Assembly (NCBI RefSeq): GCF_000802235.1
Contig: NZ_JTDL01000120.1
Coordinates: 19,204 to 83,203 of the forward strand
Reading direction: 5' to 3'
Length of the DNA: 64,000 bases
Source: Sinomonas humi
GTDB taxonomy: Bacteria; Actinomycetota; Actinomycetes; Actinomycetales; Micrococcaceae
Under the pieces are notes generated by a model that searched no databases, was not told the DNA's origin, and saw only the letters and a list, made by a program, of their open reading frames with translations. Positions 17,528 to 25,104 of the stretch are shown piece after piece; the stretch's first letter is position 1; each line of letters opens with the position of its first letter. A program made the translations under genes and the position numbers.

Positions 17528-18141
17528 GCCTGCTCACCGGGATGTGCATCCCGAACCTCGAAGTGCTCGCGTCGGCCGACCCCAAGGTTCGAATAGCCGC
17601 GGGGGTAAGCCGGCCCCGGGAAGCCGATCTCGTCCCACGCCCAGGGATGCGCGTAGAAAGCGGTGCACGCGTAGCGAAGCCAGAGGTTCCACACGTGGCC
17701 GGCCGGCATTCCGTGCCATTGGCCCTCGGTCCGATGGACCGCCTCGAGCACGGCTTCCTGCTGGGCCGCCGTCGCGTCCGCGAACCCGACTCCGTAGCGC
17801 TCGCGCGCGTCCTCGTCGATGAAGCGGACAGAACGGCGCCACACCTCCCCGTCCTCGGGCAGGTCCGCGTAACGCCAGCCGTCCGTCTCTCCGGCAGCGA
17901 GCCGGGCGTCGACGACGTTGACGAGCGGCACACGCGGCTCGCCTTCTTGACCTACGAGCTGATCGAGCATCGCCGCCGCGATCCCTTCCTCCTCGGCGTT
18001 GAAGAAGCACACGTCCGGCGGCCGCCCCACACGGGAAAGGATGAGCGAGGATGTCGCCTCGTCCCAGTGGTCCCTCAGCTCAAGCGTGCGCAGACCCGGA
18101 AAGCGGCCGCCGCCGTCGTCCTCTGGTAGTGGGAGGGTCAC
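17524..18141 (-). CDS. Gluconate 2-dehydrogenase subunit 3-like protein
   Basis: 205 residues; the central part (FFNAEEEGIAAAMLDQLV...LVNVVDARLA, then FVRFIDEDARERYG-like RFIDEDARERYG and a WNLWLRYACTAFYAHPWAWDE end) matches the small subunit that partners GMC dehydrogenases. No Tat or Sec signal is visible, so if it assembles with the GMC subunit the complex may be cytoplasmic-facing. GTG 18141 has GAGGAGG upstream and overlaps the preceding stop (GTGA). Confidence 0.85.
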   Translation of the reverse strand: MTLPLPEDDGGGRFPGLRTLELRDHWDEATSSLILSRVGRPPDVCFFNAEEEGIAAAMLDQLVGQEGEPRVPLVNVVDARLAAGETDGWRYADLPEDGEVWRRSVRFIDEDARERYGVGFADATAAQQEAVLEAVHRTEGQWHGMPAGHVWNLWLRYACTAFYAHPWAWDEIGFPGPAYPRGYSNLGVGRREHFEVRDAHPGEQA

Positions 18142-18623
18142 GATTCCCTCCTCAGAACCGACGCCAGAAGCCCCATTCCCCCGACGAGCGTCACGAGCAG
18201 CGGTGCGAGAAGCGGCGGCCCCATCTCCGAGTTGTAGCGGAACTCCTTGAAGCCGCCGGGACGCTGGGCGATCCCGCGCAGGTGGAGGTACGTTCCCTGG
18301 AGGCCGTTGGCGATGATCGCGACGCTCGCGAGCGGAAGCGCGGTGTGCGCCATGCGGGTGCTCACGACGCCGGCGACCCCCGCCGCTGCCCCTACCGGGC
18401 CGAGCACAACGGGAGCCCACATCCACGGGTCGCCGAAGCTCGCTCTGTCGTGCTCGAGATAGATCTCCGCCGCGGTCACGAGAGCGCCGGCGGCCGTGAG
18501 GCCGGAGAGCGTTCGCTCGAAGCGCCCCGTCTCGACGTTGCGGACGAGCCGTTGGATCCCTCTGGGTGCGGGCGTTTGGGCAACCAATCGGCTTGCGGGA
18601 CCCCGGGAGGGGATGAGCTTCAT
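18138..18623 (-). CDS. Small integral membrane protein of the dehydrogenase operon
   Basis: 161 residues with about four hydrophobic segments (around 40-58, 68-88, 95-112 and 135-155), linked by short charged loops. No recognised family. Its position directly before the subunit 3-like and GMC genes, with 4-bp overlap, suggests a membrane anchor or electron-transfer partner for that dehydrogenase (inference). AAAGGA lies ahead of ATG 18623, 14 bp after the SDR stop. Confidence 0.75.
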   Translation of the reverse strand: MKLIPSRGPASRLVAQTPAPRGIQRLVRNVETGRFERTLSGLTAAGALVTAAEIYLEHDRASFGDPWMWAPVVLGPVGAAAGVAGVVSTRMAHTALPLASVAIIANGLQGTYLHLRGIAQRPGGFKEFRYNSEMGPPLLAPLLVTLVGGMGLLASVLRRES

Positions 18624-18637
18624 GGGCTTCCTTTCTT

Positions 18638-19528
18638 CTAGAAGGGCTGTCCTCCTGTTACCGGGACGACTGCGCCCGATATGTACGACGCTTCGTCCGA
18701 AGCGAGCAGAACGTAGGCGGGAGCGAGCTCCGCAGGCTGCGCGGGGCGGCCCAAGGGGCTGTCCTTGCCGAACTCCGGCACGTGGCCCGGCCAGCCCGTG
18801 GACGGGATGAGCGGTGTCCAGACCGGCCCCGGAGCGACGGCGTTGATCCGGATTCCCTTCTCGCCGAGTTCGGGGGCGAGAGCCTTGACGAGCGCGACCT
18901 GGGCGGCCTTGGTCATGGCGTAGTCGAAGAGGCTCGGCGAGGGCTGCGCAGCCTGGATCGAGCTCGTGATGATGATCGATGCGCCGGGCTGGAGGTGCGG
19001 AAGCGCTGCGCGCAGGATCCAGAACTGGCTGTAGAGGTTCGTCTTGAGCACGCGGTCGAACTCCGCGGTCTCCACCGTGTCGATGCCATCGCGCGCCTGC
19101 TGGTAGGCGGCGTTGAGCACGAGGACGTCCAAGCGGCCGAACTCGTCGAGGACGCGGCGGGGGAGTGAAGCGGCGTAGTCCTCGTCGCGGAGATCGCCGT
19201 CGAGCGTCAGGGCCTTGCGCCCCGCATCCTGCACGAGCGAAGCCGTCGACTCGGCGTCCTCGCGCTCCTTCGCCACGTGCGTGAGCGCAACGTCCGCACC
19301 CTCGCGTGAGAACGCGATCGCGACAGCCCGCCCGATACCTGAGTCGCCACCAGTGATGAGTGCTGCGCGGCCTTCGAGCCTCCCGTGCCCCTCGTACGTC
19401 TGTTCGCCGTGATCCGGGCTCGGCTCGGTCTCAGCGGTGGTGCCGGGGGCGTCCTGGTCCTGCGGCGGCTTCTGCTCAGCCGGGTGCACTTCTTGGGGGT
19501 TGTCGGGTTCGTTGGTGCGGTCGGACAT
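18638..19528 (-). CDS. SDR-family oxidoreductase (YghA-like)
   Basis: 296 residues: a hydrophilic Pro/Asp/Glu-rich extension (1-50) and a classical short-chain dehydrogenase domain. Seen: ALITGGDSGIGRAVA (NAD(P) binding), LVLNAAYQQ, Ser in IITSSIQ, and catalytic YAMTK. The extension and sequence recall YghA/YhdF-type dehydrogenases often found in general-stress regulons. ATG 19528 has GGAGG upstream. First gene of the six-gene minus-strand operon. Confidence 0.9.
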   Translation of the reverse strand: MSDRTNEPDNPQEVHPAEQKPPQDQDAPGTTAETEPSPDHGEQTYEGHGRLEGRAALITGGDSGIGRAVAIAFSREGADVALTHVAKEREDAESTASLVQDAGRKALTLDGDLRDEDYAASLPRRVLDEFGRLDVLVLNAAYQQARDGIDTVETAEFDRVLKTNLYSQFWILRAALPHLQPGASIIITSSIQAAQPSPSLFDYAMTKAAQVALVKALAPELGEKGIRINAVAPGPVWTPLIPSTGWPGHVPEFGKDSPLGRPAQPAELAPAYVLLASDEASYISGAVVPVTGGQPF

Positions 19529-19643
19529 GCGTGCGGCCTCCAGAATGGTGGAACGCGGACATGGACCAACGGCTTGATCCACGGCTCACGATACGCCCGG
19601 GGACGGGGTCGCGGAACCCGCCGTGCGCCCTCCGCGCAAAGTG

Positions 19644-19668
19644 GTTGAACCGCGAAAATCCGGGGTAA
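19644..19668 (+). promoter_or_regulatory. Candidate SigB-like promoter abutting topoisomerase IB
   Basis: GTTG (19644-19647), 15 bp, GGGTAA (19663-19668), immediately followed by the first ATG. A start site ~7-10 nt downstream would fall near GTG 19678, implying a leaderless message. Confidence 0.4.
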
Positions 19669-20649
19669 ATGCGGCCAGTGGCTCGCACTCATAGATCACT
19701 CCGCACCGCTTGGACGCGGCGCCGCGCGGGCCGTGGCTTCAGCTATTTGGACGAGAACGGGGAGCGTCTTCCGCCGAGCGAACTCGAGCGTGTCCGCTCG
19801 CTCGCGATCCCGCCTGCGTGGCGGAACGTCAGGATCGCGGCGTCGCCCAAGGCGAAGCTGCAGGCCATGGGCGTCGATGCGGCGGGGCGAACCCAGTACC
19901 TCTACAACGCCGCGTGGCGCGCTCGGCAGGAGGCCCGCAAGTTCGACCGTGCACTCGCGCTCGCGCAGCGGCTGCCGCACATCCGGCGCGCCGTGACCCG
20001 TGACCTGCGGGGTGACCGCGGAGCTCGCATCCAGGCCCTTGCGGCCGCAATCCGGCTCATCGATCGGGCCGGGGTGCGCGTCGGCAGCCGGCGCTATGCG
20101 CGGGAGAACGGCACGTACGGCGTCACGACCATCCAGCGGCGGCACGTCAAGGTCGACGAGGGACGGATCGCCTTCGACTTCCCCGGGAAGTCCGGGAGCA
20201 CGTGGCGCTTCGAGCTGAGGGACCGGGAACTCGCTGCCTACTTCGAGAGCCTTCCGCGCCGGCGCCCGGGCAGGCCGGCGATGGGGTACGACGACGGCGG
20301 GGGCTTCCAGCGCATTGGCGCCTCCTCGGTCAACGAGTATCTCCGCGACATCGCGGGGATGGAGGCGAGCGCGAAGGACCTCCGCACGTGGCGGGGGACC
20401 GCCACGGCCGCCGCGTCGCTCGACGCGAGCCACGCCGCGGGGCGGAACGCGGAGGCGGCGTGGAAGAAGGCGATCGACGACGCCTCGAGCTGGCTCAACA
20501 ACACGCCCGCTGTAGCGCGGGGATCCTATGTGGACCCCCTGCTCCTTGAGGCTTACCGCGCAGGCAGGACGGCAAGGACCGACGCCGCTGCCGCGCGCTT
20601 GCTCACCGAGATGCGGGAGCGCAGTACGTCCTTGGCCCAGCGCGCCTGA
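19669..20649 (+). CDS. DNA topoisomerase IB (poxvirus type)
   Basis: 326-residue type IB topoisomerase that relaxes supercoils through a 3'-phosphotyrosyl intermediate. Seen: FSYLDENGERLP start, IPPAWRNVRIAASP, RARQEARKFDR, RENGTYGVTTI, LRTWRGT (catalytic Arg) and NNTPAVARGSYVDP with the nucleophilic Tyr. Length matches the short bacterial/viral class. ATG 19669 directly touches a GGGTAA element; GTG 19678 may be the true leaderless start. Divergent from the SDR operon. Confidence 0.9.
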   Translation: MRPVARTHRSLRTAWTRRRAGRGFSYLDENGERLPPSELERVRSLAIPPAWRNVRIAASPKAKLQAMGVDAAGRTQYLYNAAWRARQEARKFDRALALAQRLPHIRRAVTRDLRGDRGARIQALAAAIRLIDRAGVRVGSRRYARENGTYGVTTIQRRHVKVDEGRIAFDFPGKSGSTWRFELRDRELAAYFESLPRRRPGRPAMGYDDGGGFQRIGASSVNEYLRDIAGMEASAKDLRTWRGTATAAASLDASHAAGRNAEAAWKKAIDDASSWLNNTPAVARGSYVDPLLLEAYRAGRTARTDAAAARLLTEMRERSTSLAQRA

Positions 20650-20683
20650 GCTGGCCCCGCACATAGGCCGGGCGCACATGAGC

Positions 20684-20725
20684 TGGCCCCGCACGCTCAA
20701 GCGGCGGGGCCAACGAGGCTGTTTT
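20684..20725 (+). terminator. Possible terminator after topoisomerase IB
   Basis: TGGCCCCGC (20684-20692) pairs with GCGGGGCCA (20704-20712); GTTTTTC follows 8 nt later. An extra copy of CTGGCCCCGCAC at 20651 precedes it. Confidence 0.45.
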
Positions 20726-20735
20726 TCAACTGGGC

Positions 20736-20778
20736 AAAAGGTGACGGCGGAGGGAGCCCCAGCCTCCGCCCCGCCGTC
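20736..20778 (-). terminator. Possible terminator for the minus-strand small-protein genes
   Basis: GACGGCGG (20743-20750) pairs with CCGCCGTC (20771-20778), with additional GGAGG/CCTCC pairing inside; on the minus strand it is followed by ACCTTTTGC. Confidence 0.5.
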
Positions 20779-20823
20779 TGTCTTAGGGATCCCGGAATGT
20801 CCGGGTCGTCCTGCCCTGGTCTC

Positions 20824-21150
20824 CTACCCGTGGTCGGGGAAGTCGTCCTTGGTGGTTCCTTGCTCATCCTCCGCGTCCTTGGGCTCGAGGTATCGCTCGC
20901 CCTCGTCCGTGCTGACGACGTCGTATTCTGCGGCGACTGCTTCCATCGCTGCCTGGTCCGTCTCGTTCGGGGCCTGAACCGGGCCTGGGTGAGGCGTCCG
21001 TTCGGCGTCTCCCCAAATCGCGCCGACGCCTTGCGAACTTGGGGTGACGTCATTGCGGGCGGGGGCGCCCTCGTCTTCGGGCTCACGAGGCACCGGCTTG
21101 CCGGGCTCGATGTGGTGCCGGTCCTCGAAGCGCTTATCGCGTTCGGTCAT
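20824..21150 (-). CDS. Small acidic hydrophilic protein
   Basis: 108 residues, strongly charged and disordered (many Asp, Glu, Lys, Pro), beginning MTERDKRFEDRHH. No membrane segment, signal peptide or recognised domain. AAAGGTC precedes ATG 21150. It lies 65 bp after the GlsB-type gene on the same strand and may share its candidate stress promoter; hydrophilic stress-protein-like character is inference from composition. Confidence 0.65.
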   Translation of the reverse strand: MTERDKRFEDRHHIEPGKPVPREPEDEGAPARNDVTPSSQGVGAIWGDAERTPHPGPVQAPNETDQAAMEAVAAEYDVVSTDEGERYLEPKDAEDEQGTTKDDFPDHG

Positions 21151-21215
21151 GTCAGACCTTTCATGTCAGAGGCCTCTGAGCATGCCCTCTTTGAAGCACG
21201 TGGGGGAGCTTTGAA

Positions 21216-21479
21216 TCACGTGCGCGAGCGGCGGGTCACTGCACCGTAGATGAGGAGCACGATGACCGAGCCCACGATCGCGACGATCCACGTCTGGATG
21301 CTCCAGAAGTTCTGGAGTCCGACGCCGAACAGCGCACCGCCGATCCAACCGCCGAGAATCGCGCCGACGACGCCGAGCAGGAGGGTAATGAACCATCCGC
21401 CGCCTTGCCGTCCTGGAATCAATGCCTTAGCAATCGCTCCGGCAATCAAACCGAGAATGAGAAAAGCCAGGAAGCTCAC
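21216..21479 (-). CDS. GlsB/YeaQ/YmgE-family stress response membrane protein
   Basis: 87 residues, the usual length of the family, with three hydrophobic segments: FLAFLILGLIAGAIAKALIPG, WFITLLLGVVGAILGGWIGG and IVAIVGSVIVLLIYG (each at or near a predicted membrane helix). Gly-rich helices and the I-P-G turn are typical. GTG 21479 has AGGTGA at good spacing. A SigB-like element lies 57 bp upstream. Confidence 0.9.
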   Translation of the reverse strand: MSFLAFLILGLIAGAIAKALIPGRQGGGWFITLLLGVVGAILGGWIGGALFGVGLQNFWSIQTWIVAIVGSVIVLLIYGAVTRRSRT

Positions 21480-21535
21480 AGTTCTCACCTTTCGTTGCGG
21501 ACCGGACTGTCTTTCCGACCCTGCTGCCGGGTCTG

Positions 21536-21560
21536 TTACCCCACCGACCTGCCCCAAAAC
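21536..21560 (-). promoter_or_regulatory. Candidate SigB-like promoter of the GlsB-type gene
   Basis: Read on the minus strand: GTTT, 15 bp, GGGTAA, the closest match in this window to the actinobacterial stress-sigma pattern, 57 bp before GTG 21479. Confidence 0.55.
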
Positions 21561-21586
21561 GCCGGACGATACCTTTCGTGAGAAGC

Positions 21587-21611
21587 GTTATTTTCTGCCG
21601 CCGGGGGGTAA
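21587..21611 (+). promoter_or_regulatory. Candidate SigB-like promoter of the degenerate SDR
   Basis: GTTA (21587-21590), 15 bp, GGGTAA (21606-21611), pointing away from the GlsB-type promoter. The two elements are 27 bp apart, back to back. Confidence 0.45.
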
Positions 21612-21759
21612 CGGCCGGATGACGTGAGGAGGACTATCCTTCGTATTTTCGGTGTACGAAATGCTAAATTATTTTCTTGACCCTGCTTGCGGTGGAATAC
21701 CGAGAGCGGACATCCCTGACCGCACAGTCGCAGAGACTGTTGACCGACGGAGTGGATCG

Positions 21760-22434
21760 ATGCCTGCTAATGCCCGGCTCAGTGGCCGGCGCGTCCTGAT
21801 CACCGGCGAAGACGAGATTCTTACGCAGCGGCTCGGGAGAGTGCTGACCTTCTCGGAGGCGGTGGTTGCGATCAGCCCCGCCGACGGTCCCGACAGCACC
21901 CGAATCGTGAGGTCCGCGGTCAGGGAGCTTGGCGGCGTGGATGTGCTCATCAATACGGGCCCGCCATGGATTCCAGAAGAAGGCCCCAATCCCTGGGCCG
22001 TGCGGCGGGGCGTCGAAAAGGCCCTCCAGCGTTCGATGTCCGTCCTCGTGACCGCAACCGAGGCGGCCCTTCCCTCGTTGAACGAGAGGGCCAGCATCAT
22101 CAACACCGTCGCGTTCTCGACTCCCGGGCTGCTTCTCACCCGCGGCCAGGAGGCCCTCGCCACTGCCGTCCTCGAGACCACCCAAGGCTGGGCACAGACA
22201 CTCGGACCCCGTGGGATCCGCGTCAATGCGGTGGTCGGCGGCCCCCGGTGGGATCCCGAGCTGGAGCCACTTTTCGACGGCGGACACCACCACGAGCCCG
22301 CCATGACCGATTTCGAGGAGCTCGACGCGTTCGTCTATCTGGCTTCTGAGGAGTCGTGCCACGTCTCCGGCTCGGTACTCGCCGTCGCACGGCCCTTGGC
22401 TCCCGAGGAAGTTGGGCCCGGCTCCCGCGGGTAA
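21760..22434 (+). CDS. Degenerate short-chain dehydrogenase homolog (probable pseudoenzyme)
   Basis: 224 residues with SDR order and length, but the cofactor motif is lost (ITGEDEILTQRLG in place of TGxxxGxG) and the YxxxK position reads TRGQE. Retained: VDVLINTGPPW (in place of NAG), GIRVNAVVGGPRW, and a VYLASEESCHVSGSVLAV end. A binding or structural role is more likely than catalysis. ATG 21760 has GGAG 7 nt upstream; a GTG at 21652 would add 36 AT-richer codons without a ribosome site. Preceded by a candidate stress promoter; the ~140-nt leader is unusually AT-rich for this genome. Confidence 0.75.
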   Translation: MPANARLSGRRVLITGEDEILTQRLGRVLTFSEAVVAISPADGPDSTRIVRSAVRELGGVDVLINTGPPWIPEEGPNPWAVRRGVEKALQRSMSVLVTATEAALPSLNERASIINTVAFSTPGLLLTRGQEALATAVLETTQGWAQTLGPRGIRVNAVVGGPRWDPELEPLFDGGHHHEPAMTDFEELDAFVYLASEESCHVSGSVLAVARPLAPEEVGPGSRG

Positions 22435-22456
22435 GTCCGCTAGCCGTGGGAGTTGG

Positions 22457-23551
22457 CTAGTCCTCGGGATTCGCGCTGACTCCTACCCCCGCGGCGACTG
22501 CCGCCGCGGTCGCCGCCCACGTCGGCAGCGCGGGCCGCGCCGCTCGGGCCGCCGCCCCGAACGCTTCCCGCTCATTCGCATCCGTCAGCCACGACCGCAG
22601 CAGTTCGCGGAGGGCTCCGACGTCGCGCAGCTCGCCGACCGTGCCAGCCAGTCCCGCGCCGCCTGCAAGCGAGAGCGCGAGCGCCTCTTCCGCGCCCGTT
22701 CCCGCCGGAACGAACGCTGGCACGCCGTGGGCGAGGGACTCGACGACGGACATCCCGAACGTCTCGTGCGCGCTGGGGAGGACACTGAGATCGGCGGCGT
22801 CCCACGCGGCTTCGAGCGCAGGGCCCCGCAACTCGCCCGTGAGATGGACCCGCGCCGAGAGCTGTGGTGAGGCGGCGGCCTGCCGGACGGCGCGCGCATA
22901 GGCCCGATCCGCCTGGTCCGAACCGACGAGAGAGGCAGTCCACGGGAGGTCGACGAGGCTGTCGAGCGCCTCGAGGAAGACGAGCTGCCCCTTGGCCGGG
23001 AGCAGCGCCGCGACGCATACGAGATGCGGGGGCTTCGACCCGCGGGCCTGCGGTGCGTGATCCACCCCGGGACGGGCGACGACGGCCTCCACCCCATAGC
23101 GCGCGACCAGGGTGGCCGCCGCGAATCGGCTCGGGGCGAAGGCCCCGGAACACGCCTCGAGGGCGGCCCGTTCGAGGCCGGCGAGCCGGGCGGCCTCGGA
23201 TGCGGGGACCGAGTGGGTCCCCACTGCGAGGTCCGCGAGCGAAACGTGCACGAGGAGCCAGACGGCAACGCCTGCGCGCTCGGCCTGCGCGATCTCGTCG
23301 GGGCAGCCCAAGCCCACGAGGCCGTCGACGATGACCACGCGCCCGGCGTCGCCCGCAAGGCCGAGCAGGAGGCTCGCGAGCCGCTCCCGATCCGCGGCGC
23401 TTCCCTCGGGCCAGTCCCCTGTGAGGCTGTAAGCGTGAACCGTGATGCCGGAGCCCCGAAGCGCGGCGATGAGCCGCTCGTTGTACATGCTGCCGCCCGA
23501 ACTCCAGCCCAGCGGCGCCGCAGCGACGAAGTCGATACGCGCAGGGGTCAC
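22457..23551 (-). CDS. Glycosyltransferase family 4 protein
   Basis: 364 residues, GT-B fold. N-terminal FVAAAPLGWSSGGSMYNERL replaces the usual acceptor loop; the C-terminal nucleotide-sugar domain has CVAALLPAKGQ and the E-x7-E region PSAHETFGMSVVESLAHGVP. Expected to transfer a sugar from a nucleotide donor to an envelope or small-molecule acceptor. GTG 23551 overlaps the preceding stop by GTGA. Third of three coupled minus-strand genes with a PTPS homolog and an alcohol-dehydrogenase homolog. Confidence 0.87.
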   Translation of the reverse strand: MTPARIDFVAAAPLGWSSGGSMYNERLIAALRGSGITVHAYSLTGDWPEGSAADRERLASLLLGLAGDAGRVVIVDGLVGLGCPDEIAQAERAGVAVWLLVHVSLADLAVGTHSVPASEAARLAGLERAALEACSGAFAPSRFAAATLVARYGVEAVVARPGVDHAPQARGSKPPHLVCVAALLPAKGQLVFLEALDSLVDLPWTASLVGSDQADRAYARAVRQAAASPQLSARVHLTGELRGPALEAAWDAADLSVLPSAHETFGMSVVESLAHGVPAFVPAGTGAEEALALSLAGGAGLAGTVGELRDVGALRELLRSWLTDANEREAFGAAARAARPALPTWAATAAAVAAGVGVSANPED

Positions 23552-23985
23552 GGGAGGTCCAGGCTGTAGCCCGCCCACGCGTCGGGGTGCTCGCGGAGAA
23601 CGACCGAGAGCCCCACGAGGCGATCGGCGGTGCCCCCTGCCGCGGTGCCCCCAGCGCCAGCGCCAGCGCCCCCAGCCCCTGCACCCGTCAGCCGCCCCGC
23701 GACGTCCTCCGCGAGGTGCCGCGCAACGGCTTCGGTGGTCGAGAGCTTCCCCTCGAACGCAGGGTGCTCGTCGAGGTTCTGGTAACGCAGGCCCTCGAGC
23801 GCCTCGCCGAGCACACCCGAGAGCGCGCCGATATCCATGACTGTCGCGTTCTCGTCGAGTTCGCGTGCGCGGACGGTGAGTTCGACGACGAACGTCGCCC
23901 CATGCAGGCCTTGGGCCGGGCCGAAGGCGGCGCGCGGCAGGCTGTGGGCGATCATGACATGGTCACGGACGGTCAGCGAATACAT
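23548..23985 (-). CDS. Divergent 6-pyruvoyl-tetrahydropterin synthase / QueD-like protein
   Basis: 145 residues. PTPS/QueD proteins bind zinc with three His. Here MIAHSLP supplies one and LHGATFVVEL reads HGA where the family has HGH, so one ligand seems missing. VMDIGALSGVLG and LDEHPAF align with the family DF...L and LDH...LN segments, and STTEAVARHLA with PTxE. A Gly/Ala-only insertion (about 20 residues, 23628-23690) lies before the last strand. ATG 23985 has AAGGGAG. It lies inside an alcohol-dehydrogenase/GT4 set, so a queuosine or folate role is doubtful. Confidence 0.75.
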   Translation of the reverse strand: MYSLTVRDHVMIAHSLPRAAFGPAQGLHGATFVVELTVRARELDENATVMDIGALSGVLGEALEGLRYQNLDEHPAFEGKLSTTEAVARHLAEDVAGRLTGAGAGGAGAGAGGTAAGGTADRLVGLSVVLREHPDAWAGYSLDLP

Positions 23986-25019
23986 AGTCTCCCTTTGCTC
24001 CCGGATACCGGATACCGGATGACGTGGCACAGGCCTGTCTGGATCCCCGCGCTCTCGGACTTCTCCGAGGCTAGCCCGTCCATCGCCTCGGGAAGGTCCT
24101 CGAAGTCGGTGGGGCCGCCGAGGAACGCGTCGAAGATGGGGTCCTCGAGCAGCTCGAGGGCGAGCGCGAGGCGTTGCGCCGTGGTGCGCCGATGCCGGCG
24201 GGGGAGCGCGACTTGGCCGACTTGGCTAGCGCGGAGCGAGAGCCTGCGCGCGTGGAAGTCCGCGCCGAGGGGAACGCTCACCGGCTGCTCGCCGTACCAG
24301 GAGAGCTCGATGATCTCGCCGTCGTCCCCCACGAGCTCAAGGCACCGCGCGAGGCCCGCTGCGCTCGCGGAGCAGTGGACGACGACGTCGCAATCGTCGT
24401 GCGCCTCGTCCGGGGACGCGAAGTCGACACCCAGCCGCTCGGCGAAGCTCGCCTTCGCGGGGTCGGCGTCGACCGCTTCGAGTCGCGAAAGAGGGAAGCG
24501 GCGCAGGAGCGCGAGGACCGCCCCGCCGACGAGGCCGCAGCCGACGACGGCGATCCGGTCACCGATGCGCGGGCTCGCGTCCCACAATGCGTTGACCGCC
24601 GTCTCGATCGCCCCGGCGAGCACGGCCCGGTGCGGGGGCACGCCGTCGGGGACGACGGCGAGCTCGGACGCGGGGACCACGTACCGGTCCTGATGGGGGT
24701 AGAGGCAGAAGACGGTGCGGCCCACGAGCTCCGCAGGCCCCTCCTCGACCACCCCGACCGAGAGGTACCCGTATTTAACAGGGCACGGGAAGCTGCCCTC
24801 CTGATGCGGGGCCTCCATGAGGCCGGCCACACGCTCGGGCACGCGGTTGGCGTGGACGAGGCGTTCCGTGCCTCGGCTCAGTCCGGAGTACAGCGTCCGG
24901 ACGAGGGCCTCGCCCTCCCGCGGCGGGGCCAACTCCTCGCGCCGCAGCTGTCCCTGCCACGGCCCGACCGTCCAGTATGCGGTTGCGAAGCGGGGCTCCC
25001 CAGAATCCAGACCGACCAC
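23973..25019 (-). CDS. Zinc-type alcohol dehydrogenase homolog lacking the catalytic Cys
   Basis: 348-residue medium-chain reductase-like protein. GYLSVGVVEEG and a Rossmann motif AVVGCGLVGGAVLALL are clear; the usual GxxxSD/GHE zinc region is replaced by YSGLSRGTERLVH, the signature of a subgroup that lacks the catalytic Cys. Reaction unknown. Start GTG 25019 has AGGAGGA 9-10 nt upstream. Its end overlaps the PTPS gene by 13 bp, and the three genes form a coupled unit. Confidence 0.83.
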   Translation of the reverse strand: MVGLDSGEPRFATAYWTVGPWQGQLRREELAPPREGEALVRTLYSGLSRGTERLVHANRVPERVAGLMEAPHQEGSFPCPVKYGYLSVGVVEEGPAELVGRTVFCLYPHQDRYVVPASELAVVPDGVPPHRAVLAGAIETAVNALWDASPRIGDRIAVVGCGLVGGAVLALLRRFPLSRLEAVDADPAKASFAERLGVDFASPDEAHDDCDVVVHCSASAAGLARCLELVGDDGEIIELSWYGEQPVSVPLGADFHARRLSLRASQVGQVALPRRHRRTTAQRLALALELLEDPIFDAFLGGPTDFEDLPEAMDGLASEKSESAGIQTGLCHVIRYPVSGSKGRLCIR

Positions 25020-25041
25020 CTCCTCGCAACTCCTCCTGAAC

Positions 25042-25071
25042 AGGATCCTTCACCGTAGGATCCTTCACCGT
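25042..25071. repeat. 15-bp direct repeat, two copies
   Basis: AGGATCCTTCACCGT occurs twice in tandem (25042-25056, 25057-25071) in the gap between the GT9 gene and the alcohol-dehydrogenase homolog. Confidence 0.85.
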
Positions 25072-25104
25072 CGGCCCGTACCCGTCCAGAGAAGCAGCCA
25101 AACG

